Source of the DNA: Chitiniphilus eburneus
Lineage (GTDB): Bacteria; Pseudomonadota; Gammaproteobacteria; Burkholderiales; Chitinibacteraceae
Reading direction: 5' to 3'
Length of the DNA: 64,000 bases
NCBI RefSeq assembly: GCF_005048205.1
Contig: NZ_SUMF01000006.1
Span: 62,001-126,000, forward strand
The notes beneath the pieces are model-generated. The model was not told where the DNA came from. It saw only the letters and a list, made by a program, of their open reading frames with translations, and did no database searches. The position numbers and the translations under genes are program-made. Shown here piece after piece: positions 1-9,135 of this stretch (within the stretch, counting starts at the first letter, position 1; each line of letters begins with the position of its first letter).

Positions 1-417
1 CCTGAGCAAACCTTGTTCGCCGCGCAACTCAAAGGCGCGGAGCCAATAAATGACTGCCCTGTCGGTCGGTGGGGCCGGATCATTCAGCTCAGCAGCAACC
101 TGTTGGATCACGGCATTGAGGGCTTTGCGCGCTGTCGGATGTGGCAGTTGACGCAGGACCGCCTCCACATAGCGATGCTTGCGAACCAATGCCGGCGCGT
201 TGTGCTCGTGGACGGTACGCCGCGCCGACTCACTCTTCACCGCGATCTTGTGAGTGCGCACAAGCTCGGCGAAATCAGCGAGAGGCATCTTGTGCTGGCG
301 ACCACCTGCCGTGGCCGCATAGCGCACCATGCCTCGGGCCACGAAGACGACTTCAAACTCGGCACCATGTAACTCGAAGCGCAGGCCGACCTGAGGGTCG
401 ATGACAGTGGCGGTCAT
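1..417 (-). CDS. TnsB-like DDE transposase, N-terminal part (cut by window)
   Basis: The first 139 codons of a leftward gene are visible, beginning at an ATG whose first bases overlap the TGA of the upstream TnsA-like gene (ATGA, 414-417). The visible part starts MTATVIDPQVGLRFELHGAE and is rich in basic helices, as expected for the DNA-binding N-terminus of a Mu/TnsB-type transposase. The DDE catalytic core lies outside the window. The identification rests mainly on the translationally coupled TnsA-like neighbour, because TnsA and TnsB act together as the heteromeric Tn7 transposase. It could also be a TniA-type integrase of the same superfamily. Confidence 0.6.
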   Translation of the reverse strand, partial: MTATVIDPQVGLRFELHGAEFEVVFVARGMVRYAATAGGRQHKMPLADFAELVRTHKIAVKSESARRTVHEHNAPALVRKHRYVEAVLRQLPHPTARKALNAVIQQVAAELNDPAPPTDRAVIYWLRAFELRGEQGLLR

Positions 418-1142
418 AGCATGCCCTCCAGCTCGACTTCCTCCGGCGCGTGCCAGTGACGATGGAAGGCCAAGTAATCCGCCAACTGCGCCGAAAATCC
501 GGCTTGGGTGAGATGGCGATGGGCCTGGGCAAGCGAGGCCGGCTGAAATGCAGCCAGCACTTCTGCACCCAACTGGACTTGGGCACCCGTCCACACCTGG
601 AGATGCCCGCGCACGTAGCGCTGCAACAGCCATTCCAAGTGCTTCCGATTTGGCAGTTGCGCCGTATCGACCAGCCGAAAAGGCACCTGCGCTGGTTGCA
701 ACACGCTGCGGATCAGCTCACACCGGTCCAGATACGCTCGGGATAGGTGGGCTATCGATGGCTTCACCTCGTGCAGCTCAAAGCAACCATCCATCAACTC
801 AACCAGAAAATCGGGGAAAGCCGATTGGCCGGCCGGTAATGCGATGTGAACTGCCTGGGTGCGATAGCGCAGTACCGCTGGCGAGCGTTCCAGCACGACC
901 GCGTAGGCCAGCTCCAGCTTGCTTTCGAGCGGAATCGCACCGCCCGATTTGCGGCTGGGGAACAGCGAGGTGCTCCGACCTCGTGCACCTTGGTGGATAC
1001 GCCGCACTCCATGCAGGGTATTGGCGACGGAGGGGGAATGCCGGAATGCGGCATCAATCTGGGCCAGAATGGGCCGGACAGCCTCGTCCGAGGCGTGAAG
1101 TAACTGCTGGCAAGGTATGCCAGCACCGTGCTGCAAAAGCAT
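414..1142 (-). CDS. TnsA-like endonuclease of a heteromeric transposase
   Basis: A 242-residue protein resembling the TnsA endonuclease N-terminal domain. In Tn7, TnsA cuts the 5' ends of the element while TnsB cuts and joins the 3' ends. A plausible restriction-like active site is visible: Glu in ESKLE (73 or 77), Asp111 in FPDFLVEL and Glu125-x-Lys127 in HEVKP, followed by a basic C-terminal part that may contact TnsB or TnsC. The start is an ATG with GGGAG six bases upstream. The stop overlaps the start of the TnsB-like gene by four bases, so the two are probably translated together. The length is close to that of Tn7 TnsA (273 residues). I am fairly confident of the family and less so of its activity. 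Confidence 0.75.
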   Translation of the reverse strand: MLLQHGAGIPCQQLLHASDEAVRPILAQIDAAFRHSPSVANTLHGVRRIHQGARGRSTSLFPSRKSGGAIPLESKLELAYAVVLERSPAVLRYRTQAVHIALPAGQSAFPDFLVELMDGCFELHEVKPSIAHLSRAYLDRCELIRSVLQPAQVPFRLVDTAQLPNRKHLEWLLQRYVRGHLQVWTGAQVQLGAEVLAAFQPASLAQAHRHLTQAGFSAQLADYLAFHRHWHAPEEVELEGML

Positions 1143-1308
1143 GGTGTCTCCCGAAGAAAACGCGCCAAAGCACGGCCAGACAAGGCATCTGGAGGACGTG
1201 CATCAGCGCGCCCCGCCCGAAGTACGGGCGTGACTTGACGACGGGCTGCGTTCGGAAGACACTTCAGGTGCCACCCCGTTGTAGTGTCTTCAGATACCGC
1301 AACCGCAG

Positions 1309-1334
1309 ACGGACCCGAAAGGGTCCGTTTGTGT
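1309..1334. terminator. Hairpin ACGGACCC-GAAA-GGGTCCGT
   Basis: Perfect 8-bp stem (1309-1316 with 1321-1328) closed by a GAAA tetraloop and followed on the + strand by a broken T run. It lies between tnsA and the small HTH gene, both leftward. It could limit read-through from the HTH gene or be a processing hairpin. The T run is poor on both strands. Confidence 0.4.
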
Positions 1335-1379
1335 TTATGGGTTTAGTTCAGTGTTTGATCTGCTTCTTGTCGTGTCCCC

Positions 1380-1616
1380 TTACTGAGCAACCTGGTTCAT
1401 CAGGCTCAGGTCCTGTTCTAAAAAGCCCTTCTTCATTCCCAACGCGACGGCAATACGGTGGCTCTGTCCCCGTGTCGGGACATGCTTTTCTCGTAAAACT
1501 TGGTAGACCAAGGTCGGGTTAAAACCGTTGTGACGCGCCCACTGCGCCACGGAGATGCCGCGCAGGCGGAACTCTTCAAGTACGTCGGTCGCAGTCCGAA
1601 GCATGTGCACACTCAT
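1380..1616 (-). CDS. Small helix-turn-helix DNA-binding protein
   Basis: A 78-residue protein. Residues about 12-60 (LEEFRLRGISVAQWARHNGF, then TLVYQVLREK) look like a winged or Cro-like helix-turn-helix, similar to the short DNA-binding proteins found in Mu-like phages and Tn7-like elements. It lies upstream of and in the same direction as tnsA, so it is a good candidate for a repressor of the transposase operon. An imperfect 18-bp palindrome about 80 bp upstream of its start (1698-1715) could be its operator. The start is ATG, and no strong ribosome binding site is visible. The regulatory role is an inference. Confidence 0.65.
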   Translation of the reverse strand: MSVHMLRTATDVLEEFRLRGISVAQWARHNGFNPTLVYQVLREKHVPTRGQSHRIAVALGMKKGFLEQDLSLMNQVAQ

Positions 1617-1697
1617 AGGTTACGAAGGCCATCCCGAAACCTACCGCAGCGCCAACACTTGCTCAAGTGCCTGATCTTGTTAGATTTTTGTCGTTAT

Positions 1698-1715
1698 GCG
1701 ATTTGTTCAAACCGC
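1698..1715. promoter_or_regulatory. Candidate operator palindrome
   Basis: GCGATTTGTTCAAACCGC is an imperfect palindrome (arms match at 7 of 9 positions). It sits in the 305-bp region (1617-1921) between the leftward HTH/transposase genes and the rightward defence operon, a natural place for an operator. The same region has a 10-bp direct repeat (AGTGGCTGAT at 1743 and 1776) and a fair -10 (TATACT, 1870-1875) pointing at the rightward operon, with only a weak -35. No gene is seen in the region. Confidence 0.35.
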
Positions 1716-1921
1716 GAGAAAGTGCACCTTTTGCATATCTTCAGTGGCTGATTCCTAACATGCAGAATGCCGCCAAGTGGCTGATGCAGTACATAAAAGC
1801 GATGCCATATCCAAGGGGAGGATAGGCAACAAATGCGACATACTACTTATCCGATCATGGGATTTTTCTTATACTGAACACGATTTAGGACGACTTAAGC
1901 ACATCACGTGGATTTGCCACA

Positions 1922-2116
1922 ATGACATCTGAACCGTGGGTCACCGCAGAAGACGTTGCGCAACATCTGGGCGTCGTTAAGGACACCGTGTACCGCTGGC
2001 GTGAAAAGCGAGCACTGCCTGCACACAAGATTGGCCGGTTGTGGAAATTTCAGTTATCCGAAGTGGATAAGTGGGTCCGCGATGGCGGCGCAGATGATGA
2101 CAAGTCGGGGGAGTAA
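1922..2116 (+). CDS. Excisionase/MerR-like HTH protein of the restriction locus
   Basis: A 64-residue helix-turn-helix protein of the excisionase-like type. WVTAEDVAQHLGVVKDTVYR is the HTH and the following KIGRLWKFQLSEVDKWV is the wing and helix typical of this family. Such proteins often head type I restriction-modification operons and probably control expression of the restriction genes on entry into a new host. The TAA stop abuts the GTG start of hsdR with no gap, so it is part of the operon and likely translationally coupled. The ATG has no clear ribosome binding site and follows a possible -10 (TATACT) by about 45 bp. The controlling role is an inference from position. Confidence 0.75.
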   Translation: MTSEPWVTAEDVAQHLGVVKDTVYRWREKRALPAHKIGRLWKFQLSEVDKWVRDGGADDDKSGE

Positions 2117-4558
2117 GTGGACAAGACGCTGCTCAGCGAACGCGACATTTGCACTAAGTTCATCACGCCGGCCATTCAGCAAGCCGGGTGGCAACAGCAC
2201 CAGTTTCGTGAAGAGGTAAACCTCACCGACGGCCGGGTCATGGTGCGGGGCAAGCTCGCAGCGCGGGTCAAAAACCCTGACGCTAAGGGAGGTCCGAAAC
2301 GAGCTGACTTCGTCCTCTACGCACGCCCCAACATCCCGATCGCAGTAGTCGAAGCTAAGCAGGCCAAATTTTCCATGGGCCACGGCATGCAGCAAGCGCT
2401 GGCTTATGCCGAGATGCTTGATGCCCCCTTTGCTATCAGCAGCAATGGCAACGGTTTCCTGCTGCACGACCGCACCGGACTAACTCAGCCAGTCGAACGT
2501 GAGCTCTCACTGACCGAGTTCCCCACGCTCGACGATCTCTGGCCGCTTTATCAGCAATGGAAAGGTCTTGCCGAACCCACGGCCGTAAAACTCATCGAGC
2601 AGCCGTTTTACGCCGACGGTAGCGGTAAGGAGCCGCGTTATTACCAGCGTGTCGCCATCAATCGCGCTATTGAGGCCATCGCTAAAGGCCAGCAACGTGT
2701 GTTGCTCGTAATGGCTACCGGCACTGGTAAAACCTATACCGCTTTCCAGATCATTTGGCGACTGTGGAAAGCCAAGGCAAAAAAGCGCGTACTGTTTTTG
2801 GCTGACCGCAACATCTTGGTTGACCAGACCATGCAGCAAGACTTTGCGCCATTCGGTGAGGTGATGCACAAAGTCACCAATCGTGAGGTCAAGAAAAACT
2901 ACGAAATCTATCTGGCTCTCTATCAGGCCGTAACCGGCCGAGAAGAGTGGAAGCAAATATATCGCCAGTTTCCCGCAGATTTTTTCGACCTGGTAGTCAT
3001 CGATGAGTGCCATCGTGGCAGCGCCGCTGATGATTCCGCGTGGCGTGACGTCCTGGAATACTTCAGCAGCGCCACTCACTTGGGTCTAACGGCAACGCCC
3101 AAAGAAACCAAGGATGTCAGCAATATCAACTACTTTGGTGATCCGGTTTACACATATTCGCTCAAGCAAGGCATCGAGGACGGTTTCCTCGCCCCGTACA
3201 AGGTCATTCGCATCGCCACTGATGTCGACGCCGTCGGCTACACACCGACGAAGGGCAAGGTCGACAAGCTTGGGCAGGTAGTGGAACAGCGCCAGTACAA
3301 CACCAAAGACTTTGATCGCAACCTTGTTCTGGAAAAGCGCACCAAGCTAGTTGCCAGCAAGGTATGGGAATACCTCAAGGCTACTGATCCGAAGGCTAAG
3401 ACTATCGTTTTCTGCGATGACCAGGATCATGCTGAGCGCATGCGGCAGGAGCTTGTGAAGCTAATTCCCGCGGCCGCAAGCAACCGCCGCTATGTGATGC
3501 GTATTACCGGCGACGATAACGAAGGTAAGGCGCAGCTCTCCTACTTCATCGACAACGACGAGCTCTATCCAGTCATCGCCACCACCTCCAAGCTGCTAAC
3601 CACCGGCGTGGATGCCAAGACCTGCAAGCTCATCGTGTTGGACCAGAACATCAACTCGATGACAGAGTTCAAGCAGATCATCGGCCGCGGCACCCGCCTG
3701 CGCGAGGATTATCAGAAGCTTTATTTCACCATCATGGATTTTAAGGGCGCAACGCGCCTGTTCGCTGATCCCGACTTCGACGGCGAACCCGTGATGATTT
3801 ACGAACCCAAGCCCGACGACCCTGTGGTGCCGCCGGAAACTCCCGAAGTGCCAGACACTGGCGAACCCGAGCCGCCACCTTATGACCCGGTACCGACCGG
3901 TGGTGATGACACATCACCCGGCGGCGATGCGGGAGGTGGCGGCGGGGGTGGTGAAGGCCGCATCAAATACGTGATCGACGATGTCAATGTGCGCGTAGCG
4001 GTCGAGCGATCTCAGTATCTGGATGCCGATGGCAAACTCATCACCGAGGACTACCGAGTCCTGCTCAAGGACGACATCAAGAAAACGCTACAGGCCGAGT
4101 TCGGTACCATGACCGACTTCCTGCGCCGCTGGAATAGCGCCGAGCGCAAGCAGGCCATATTAGAAGAGCTTGCCGAACACGGTGTGCCGCTCGAAATCCT
4201 CCAACAGGCCGTGGCCAATGGCAGCGAGTTAGATGTGTTTGATCTAGTCGCTCACGTCGCCTTTGACCAAAAACCGCTCACCCGCCGCGAACGAGCAAAC
4301 AACGTCAAGAAACGCGATGTGTTCGGCAAATATGGTGAGCAAGCCCGGGCTGTGCTCGAAGCGCTGCTTGATAAATTCGCCGACCACGGCGTGCAAGATA
4401 TTGAAGACGCCAAGGTGCTAGAGCTCCCCCCCTTCGACCAATTCGGCAGCAAAACGCAGATTCGTCGCGGTATCTTCGGCAGCATCGAGCAATACACTCA
4501 AGCGGTGCAGGAGCTGGAGCAAGCGCTCTACGACGCACCCGAACAAAAACAGGCCTGA
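2117..4558 (+). CDS. hsdR: Type I restriction enzyme, R (motor/nuclease) subunit
   Basis: An 813-residue HsdR, the subunit that translocates and cuts unmodified DNA as part of the R2M2S complex. The N-terminal PD-(D/E)xK nuclease is intact (Asp64 in KRADFVLY, Glu79-Ala-Lys81 in VVEAKQ). The superfamily 2 helicase follows, with Walker A MATGTGKTYTAF near residue 200 and DECH box VVIDECHRG near 295, then a second RecA lobe ending in the QIIGRGTR motif. A proline-, glycine- and acid-rich linker (about 570-620) joins this to a C-terminal region that in EcoEI-like enzymes docks on HsdM. Length fits the shorter EcoEI/EcoAI-type HsdR. The start is GTG directly after the upstream stop. All key motifs are present, so it is probably active. 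Confidence 0.95.
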   Translation: MDKTLLSERDICTKFITPAIQQAGWQQHQFREEVNLTDGRVMVRGKLAARVKNPDAKGGPKRADFVLYARPNIPIAVVEAKQAKFSMGHGMQQALAYAEMLDAPFAISSNGNGFLLHDRTGLTQPVERELSLTEFPTLDDLWPLYQQWKGLAEPTAVKLIEQPFYADGSGKEPRYYQRVAINRAIEAIAKGQQRVLLVMATGTGKTYTAFQIIWRLWKAKAKKRVLFLADRNILVDQTMQQDFAPFGEVMHKVTNREVKKNYEIYLALYQAVTGREEWKQIYRQFPADFFDLVVIDECHRGSAADDSAWRDVLEYFSSATHLGLTATPKETKDVSNINYFGDPVYTYSLKQGIEDGFLAPYKVIRIATDVDAVGYTPTKGKVDKLGQVVEQRQYNTKDFDRNLVLEKRTKLVASKVWEYLKATDPKAKTIVFCDDQDHAERMRQELVKLIPAAASNRRYVMRITGDDNEGKAQLSYFIDNDELYPVIATTSKLLTTGVDAKTCKLIVLDQNINSMTEFKQIIGRGTRLREDYQKLYFTIMDFKGATRLFADPDFDGEPVMIYEPKPDDPVVPPETPEVPDTGEPEPPPYDPVPTGGDDTSPGGDAGGGGGGGEGRIKYVIDDVNVRVAVERSQYLDADGKLITEDYRVLLKDDIKKTLQAEFGTMTDFLRRWNSAERKQAILEELAEHGVPLEILQQAVANGSELDVFDLVAHVAFDQKPLTRRERANNVKKRDVFGKYGEQARAVLEALLDKFADHGVQDIEDAKVLELPPFDQFGSKTQIRRGIFGSIEQYTQAVQELEQALYDAPEQKQA

Positions 4559-4595
4559 GCACTTGGCTCCGCCCACACACGCAGAAAAGTAAGCA

Positions 4596-6419
4596 ATGAA
4601 TCTCAGCAGCACGATCAAATCCATTCAGGACATTATGCGCAAGGACGATGGCGTCGACGGCGACGCCCAGCGCCTTGGTCAGCTCACCTGGATGCTCTTC
4701 CTCAAGGTCTTCGATCAGCGCGAACGCGAGTGGGAAGACGACGCCAAAGACCAGCGCAAGCAATACACATCGCCCTTGCCCGAAGAATTTCGTTGGCGAA
4801 ACTGGGCAGAGTATGTGCCGGGCAAAGACGGCAAGAAGCAGCCACAGATCGCGGGCAGCGAGATCATCAGCTTCGTCAACAACCGGCTTTTCCCCCAGCT
4901 CAAAGACTTGGACGCCACCAAAGGCGCTCAACATGCGGTGATCCGCAGCGTCTTTGAAGACGCCAACAACTACATGAAGTCCGGCACTCAGTTGCTCGCC
5001 GTGATCGAAAAACTTGAAGAGGCCATTCACTTCGACGACTTCAGGGAGCGCGCGCAACTTGGCGACGTGTACGAGCAGCTGCTTAACGATCTGCGCGGCG
5101 CGGGCAACGCGGGAGAGTTCTACACGCCACGCGCCATCACGCAGTTCATGGTCGAACGCGTCAATCCGCGACTCGATGCCAACGAAAAAGTGCTGGACCC
5201 GGCCTGCGGCACGGGCGGCTTTCTCACAGCAGCTATCGACCACTTCGCCAAACAGATCAGCACCAAATCCAAAGCCAACGACAAGAAGAAAATCGAAACG
5301 CTGATTCGTGGCTTCGAGAAAAAGCAGCTTCCCCACCTGCTGTGCACCACCAACATGCTGCTGCACGGCATCGACGTGCCCAGCCAGATCGAGCATCGCA
5401 ACACCCTCGGTCGCCCCTGGAACGACTGGGGCGCGCACGAAAAAGTGATGTGTCTCATCACCAACCCGCCTTTCGGCGGCTACGAAGATGATGGTGTGGG
5501 CAGCGACTACCCGGCGAACTTGCGCACGCGCGAAACCGCCGACATGTTCATGGCGCTGATCATCAAAAAGCTCCTGCACGAAAACGGCCGTGCAGCGGTC
5601 GTGCTGCCCGACGGTTTCCTGTTTGGCGAGGGCATCAAGGGCACGCTCAAAGAGATGCTGCTGCGCGACTGCAATCTGCACACCATCATCCGCCTACCCA
5701 AGGGCGTGTTCGCGCCCTACACCACCATCAAGACCAATCTGCTCTTCTTCACCAAGGGTGCAGCGGTTGATGGTGACGGCGATCACTTCCACACCGACAC
5801 CATCTGGTTCTACGAGCACCGTTACCCCAAGGGCTACAAGAGCTATTCCAAGACCAAGCCTATCCAGCTCGAAGAGTTCGCGCCTATCAAGGAGTGGTGG
5901 GGTAGTGAAGCTGATAACTTCGCAGCGCGCGAAGCCTACGATGCCGACGCCGAGATCACCGACAAGAAAGCCTGGAAGTACGAGTTTGGCAAGGCGCGTA
6001 AACAGGCCGTCGCCGCAGCGCAACCGCATTGGCAGCGCGCAGAGCAGCTGAACAACGAAGCCAGTGCGCTCGAAAATCGCGTACGTGATCTGCGCGAGTC
6101 CATCAAGGGTATCGTCGATCAAGCCCAGCGCCGCCCGGTGGAAGACGAAATTGACATGCTGCGGCCGCAGATCGAAGGCCTGCGCCTGCAAGCCCGCGAC
6201 GCCCAGTCCGCCGGCGACCGCATCTACTGGCCCATCTACAACCTCGATTACTACGGCAAGAACCCCTACGCAGCCGAAGAAGAAACCCACGACCCCGACG
6301 TGCTGCTGGAAAAATACAGAACCCTGCTCGGCCAGATCGAGGAAACCGAGAACCAGCTCAAAAGCGAACTGGCTGCCGCGCTGGCGCACCACTTCACGGT
6401 GGAGGCCGCAGAAGAATGA
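4596..6419 (+). CDS. hsdM: Type I DNA adenine methyltransferase, M subunit
   Basis: A 607-residue N6-adenine methyltransferase that, with HsdS, modifies the recognition site and protects host DNA. HsdM N-terminal helices (about 1-130) are followed by the catalytic domain with the AdoMet-binding LDPACGTGGF near residue 200 and the catalytic NPPF motif (TNPPFGGYEDD) near 290. The C-terminal third has long charged helices, perhaps coiled coil (about 470-530), probably for contacts with HsdS. It starts 37 bp after hsdR, and its stop overlaps the start of the DUF1016 gene in an ATGA. All family motifs are intact. Confidence 0.95.
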   Translation: MNLSSTIKSIQDIMRKDDGVDGDAQRLGQLTWMLFLKVFDQREREWEDDAKDQRKQYTSPLPEEFRWRNWAEYVPGKDGKKQPQIAGSEIISFVNNRLFPQLKDLDATKGAQHAVIRSVFEDANNYMKSGTQLLAVIEKLEEAIHFDDFRERAQLGDVYEQLLNDLRGAGNAGEFYTPRAITQFMVERVNPRLDANEKVLDPACGTGGFLTAAIDHFAKQISTKSKANDKKKIETLIRGFEKKQLPHLLCTTNMLLHGIDVPSQIEHRNTLGRPWNDWGAHEKVMCLITNPPFGGYEDDGVGSDYPANLRTRETADMFMALIIKKLLHENGRAAVVLPDGFLFGEGIKGTLKEMLLRDCNLHTIIRLPKGVFAPYTTIKTNLLFFTKGAAVDGDGDHFHTDTIWFYEHRYPKGYKSYSKTKPIQLEEFAPIKEWWGSEADNFAAREAYDADAEITDKKAWKYEFGKARKQAVAAAQPHWQRAEQLNNEASALENRVRDLRESIKGIVDQAQRRPVEDEIDMLRPQIEGLRLQARDAQSAGDRIYWPIYNLDYYGKNPYAAEEETHDPDVLLEKYRTLLGQIEETENQLKSELAAALAHHFTVEAAEE

Positions 6420-7180
6420 GCCCCAGCCACAAAGCATCTAAAGTACCCAAAGAACCGCCAGCCATCGTCGAACGCATGGCGCAAAACGAGTTGCTGTGCG
6501 ATATCCGCAGCCTCATCGAGCAAGGCCGCCAGCAGCTCGCCAGCGTCGTCAACAGCGCGCTCACCGTGCTGTACTGGCACATCGGCCAACGCATCCGCCG
6601 CGAACTGCTTGAAGGCGAGCGTGCCACCTACGGCGAGCAGATTGCCTCTGCAGTATCGAGACAATTGGAGGCTGACTACGGCCGGGGCTTCTCCGAGAAA
6701 AATCTGCGCCACATGCTGCGCTTTGCCGAGGCCTTTCCCGACGCGGCGATTGTCTCCGCAGCGCAGAGACAATTGAGCTGGACGCACTTCAAGGCCCTCA
6801 TCTACATCGACGACCCGCTCAAGCGCGACTTCTACCTGCAGATGTGTCAGCAAGAAGGCTGGAGCACCCGCACCCTGCAAGAGCGGCTCGACTCCCGGCT
6901 CTTCGAGCGCACAGCCCTCTCGCGCCAGTCCGACGCCCTGCTCGCCCAGGAGCTCGCCAAACACGAGCAAGCGCTCGGCGAAGCGCCGCCGCTGGGCATC
7001 ATCCTGTGCAGCGGCAAAAAGCAGGAACAGATCGAACTGCTGGAGCTCGGCGCCAGCGGCATCCACGTCGCCGAATACCTCACCGCCCTGCCACCCAAGG
7101 AAGTGCTGCAAGCCAAGCTGCACGAAGCCATTGCGCACTCGCGTGTGCGGCTCGACAACCGCAGCGGGGAGGACGCTTAA
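6416..7180 (+). CDS. DUF1016 (YhcG-like) protein lacking the nuclease core
   Basis: A 254-residue member of the DUF1016/YhcG family. The N-terminal winged-helix region (about 25-165; VLYWHIGQRIRRELLEGE, then GFSEKNLRHMLRFAEAFPD) is well preserved. So is the C-terminal tail (LGIILCSGKKQEQIELLELG, then HVAEYLTALPPKE). Full family members are usually about 340-380 residues, with a PD-(D/E)xK nuclease between these parts. Here residue ~180 (LLAQELAKHEQALGEAPP) joins straight to the GIILC segment, so the region that should hold the catalytic Asp and Glu-x-Lys is missing in frame. It overlaps hsdM by four bases and hsdS by one (TAATG). It is likely a catalytically dead DNA-binding or adaptor form inside the restriction operon. 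Confidence 0.85.
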   Translation: MSPSHKASKVPKEPPAIVERMAQNELLCDIRSLIEQGRQQLASVVNSALTVLYWHIGQRIRRELLEGERATYGEQIASAVSRQLEADYGRGFSEKNLRHMLRFAEAFPDAAIVSAAQRQLSWTHFKALIYIDDPLKRDFYLQMCQQEGWSTRTLQERLDSRLFERTALSRQSDALLAQELAKHEQALGEAPPLGIILCSGKKQEQIELLELGASGIHVAEYLTALPPKEVLQAKLHEAIAHSRVRLDNRSGEDA

Positions 7181-9135
7181 TGGACACGCAACAATTTCTG
7201 GCCGAGTTCGGGCATATCGCGAATGCGCCGGGAGGGATGGCGCAGTTGCGGGAGTTGGTGTTGCATCTGGCCGTATCCGGAGACTTGATTCGAACCGAAT
7301 CGCCGATCGACGCTTTGCCCTTAATCGCCACTATTGAAGCTCAGAAGCAAGCTCATCCTGAGCGAAAAAAGGTAATCGCCAAACAGGCACCAATCTCGCG
7401 TGCCGAATTCAAGGTGCCACCGCATTGGGCCATTTGCCGTTTAGGTGATCTCGCTTTGACTATCACTGGAGGTGGGACACCATCAAAAACGCATTCTACA
7501 TACTGGGGCGGTGATATTCCTTGGGCCAGTGTCAAAGACATGAAGGAACACAAGTTTCTTGATGACACGGAAGATCACATAACTGAGGAAGGACTAAAGA
7601 ACAGTTCTTCGAATCTCATCCAGCCCGGCCGGGTCATTGTCTGCACGCGTATGGGGTTGGGCAAGGTCGCTATCAACCGCGTAGCTATGGCGATTAACCA
7701 AGATCTGAAAGCGTTGGAGTTGCCGCCAGAGGTGAGTCCAGACTATTTCCTGATTCTCTACAGGACGAGAAAAATCAGGGGAACTGGTACGACTGTTTCC
7801 GGCATCAAGCAAGACCAGCTCTTGGCCTTGCCAGCGGTATTGCCACCTTTCGAGGAGCAACTTCGCATCGTCACCAAAGTCGATGAGCTGATGGCGCTGT
7901 GCGACAAGCTGGAGGACGAGCAGCAGAAACGCTGCAAGCTACAGAACACCCTGCGCGAAGCCACCCTGCAAGCCGTCGCCAAAGCCCAAAGCCCGCACGA
8001 ACTGCAAGCGAGTTGGGCACGGCTGGAAGTGAACTTCGGCCGCTTGTTCAGCGCGCCGGAGGATGTCGACGAAGCCATCGCAGAACTCAAGAATCTTGCG
8101 GTACGCGGCTTGTTGGCTAAGAGCATGGCGCAGGACCTCGATATCGAAAGAATCAAAAGCGATTGCCAAGCCTTGCGCAACCAGTACAACGCGTCAGGAT
8201 TGATGCGTAAGCAAAAGCTTGTCGCGATGGCAGAGCCGGAAACAAGTTATCCGCCGCATTGGGTGACAGTGGCATTTGACGAAGTGGCCATTGTGATCGG
8301 TGGAGTGACCAAGGGGCGCGATCTGCGCGGGCGTGAGACGCTTATCCGCCAATACTTGTCCGTCGCGAATGTGCAGCGGGGTTACTTCAAACTCGACGAA
8401 CTGAAGACGATCCAGATCGCCAAGAACGAGCTTGAGAAGTACAAAGTTGCCAAGGGCGACCTCCTGATAACCGAGGGCGGTGACTGGGACAAAGTAGGCC
8501 GTACCGCAATCTGGCCTGGAAGCATTGATGACTGTCTGCACCAGAATCATGTTTTCAAGGCGCGTGTGCCTAGCGACCTGCTGCTCAACGAATGGGTCGA
8601 GTTGGTTTTCAACTCAGGTATCGGGCGGGACTACTTCGCCGGAGCATCGAAGCAGACCACCAATCTTGCATCGATCAACATGACGCAGTTGCGCAGTTTC
8701 CCTCTGCCGATTCCGCCTATAGCAGAGCAGCGGGCGATATTGAACAGGCTCTCCGAGCTGACACAGCTGTGCGTTGAGTGGCGCAAGCTCATCGTACGGC
8801 GGCAACAGATAGGTTCTTTGTTGGCTCAAGCGACGGTTGCGTCTTTGACAGGTATCGATCTGGTGACAGAGGAGGAAGCAGTGAAAGTCCCACAAACCGA
8901 ATTGATTTCTAGGCTGCGTCTGGGCCAAACGCCCAGCATTAAGGACCAAGCGCCGCTGGCCGGTATCCTCGCCAGGCACAAAGGCGAACTTGCGACCCAA
9001 GACCTGTGGCAACGCTCCACGCTGGAGATCGACGCCTTCTACACGCAGCTGAAAATCGAGGTGGCGCACGGCTGGATCGAGGAGCCTGCGGTGGCTGAAG
9101 TGCGTGAGAAACCCTCGGAGCGTGCGGAGGCCTGA
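7180..9135 (+). CDS. hsdS: Type I specificity subunit S
   Basis: A 651-residue HsdS, which sets the DNA target of both methylation and cutting. Two target recognition domains are visible, each opening with a P-P-H-W phrase: the first (FKVPPHWAICRLGDLALTIT, with GGGTPSKTHSTYWGGDIPW) at about 70-230, the second (YPPHWVTVAFDEVAIVIGG) at about 350-530. Each is followed by a conserved helix (EEQLRIVTKVDELMALCDKL and AEQRAILNRLSELTQLCVEW). An extra tail of about 90 residues follows. I chose the ATG in TAATG with GGGGAGG upstream; the reading frame is open further upstream but overlaps the previous gene heavily. The stop overlaps the next start (TGATG). The two target domains differ, so the site should be asymmetric and bipartite. 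Confidence 0.93.
   Translation: MDTQQFLAEFGHIANAPGGMAQLRELVLHLAVSGDLIRTESPIDALPLIATIEAQKQAHPERKKVIAKQAPISRAEFKVPPHWAICRLGDLALTITGGGTPSKTHSTYWGGDIPWASVKDMKEHKFLDDTEDHITEEGLKNSSSNLIQPGRVIVCTRMGLGKVAINRVAMAINQDLKALELPPEVSPDYFLILYRTRKIRGTGTTVSGIKQDQLLALPAVLPPFEEQLRIVTKVDELMALCDKLEDEQQKRCKLQNTLREATLQAVAKAQSPHELQASWARLEVNFGRLFSAPEDVDEAIAELKNLAVRGLLAKSMAQDLDIERIKSDCQALRNQYNASGLMRKQKLVAMAEPETSYPPHWVTVAFDEVAIVIGGVTKGRDLRGRETLIRQYLSVANVQRGYFKLDELKTIQIAKNELEKYKVAKGDLLITEGGDWDKVGRTAIWPGSIDDCLHQNHVFKARVPSDLLLNEWVELVFNSGIGRDYFAGASKQTTNLASINMTQLRSFPLPIPPIAEQRAILNRLSELTQLCVEWRKLIVRRQQIGSLLAQATVASLTGIDLVTEEEAVKVPQTELISRLRLGQTPSIKDQAPLAGILARHKGELATQDLWQRSTLEIDAFYTQLKIEVAHGWIEEPAVAEVREKPSERAEA

Noticed and set aside
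548-1522. Plus-strand frame opposite tnsA
   Set aside because: Antisense to tnsA and the HTH gene, low-complexity Arg/Pro/Ser-rich, no domain.
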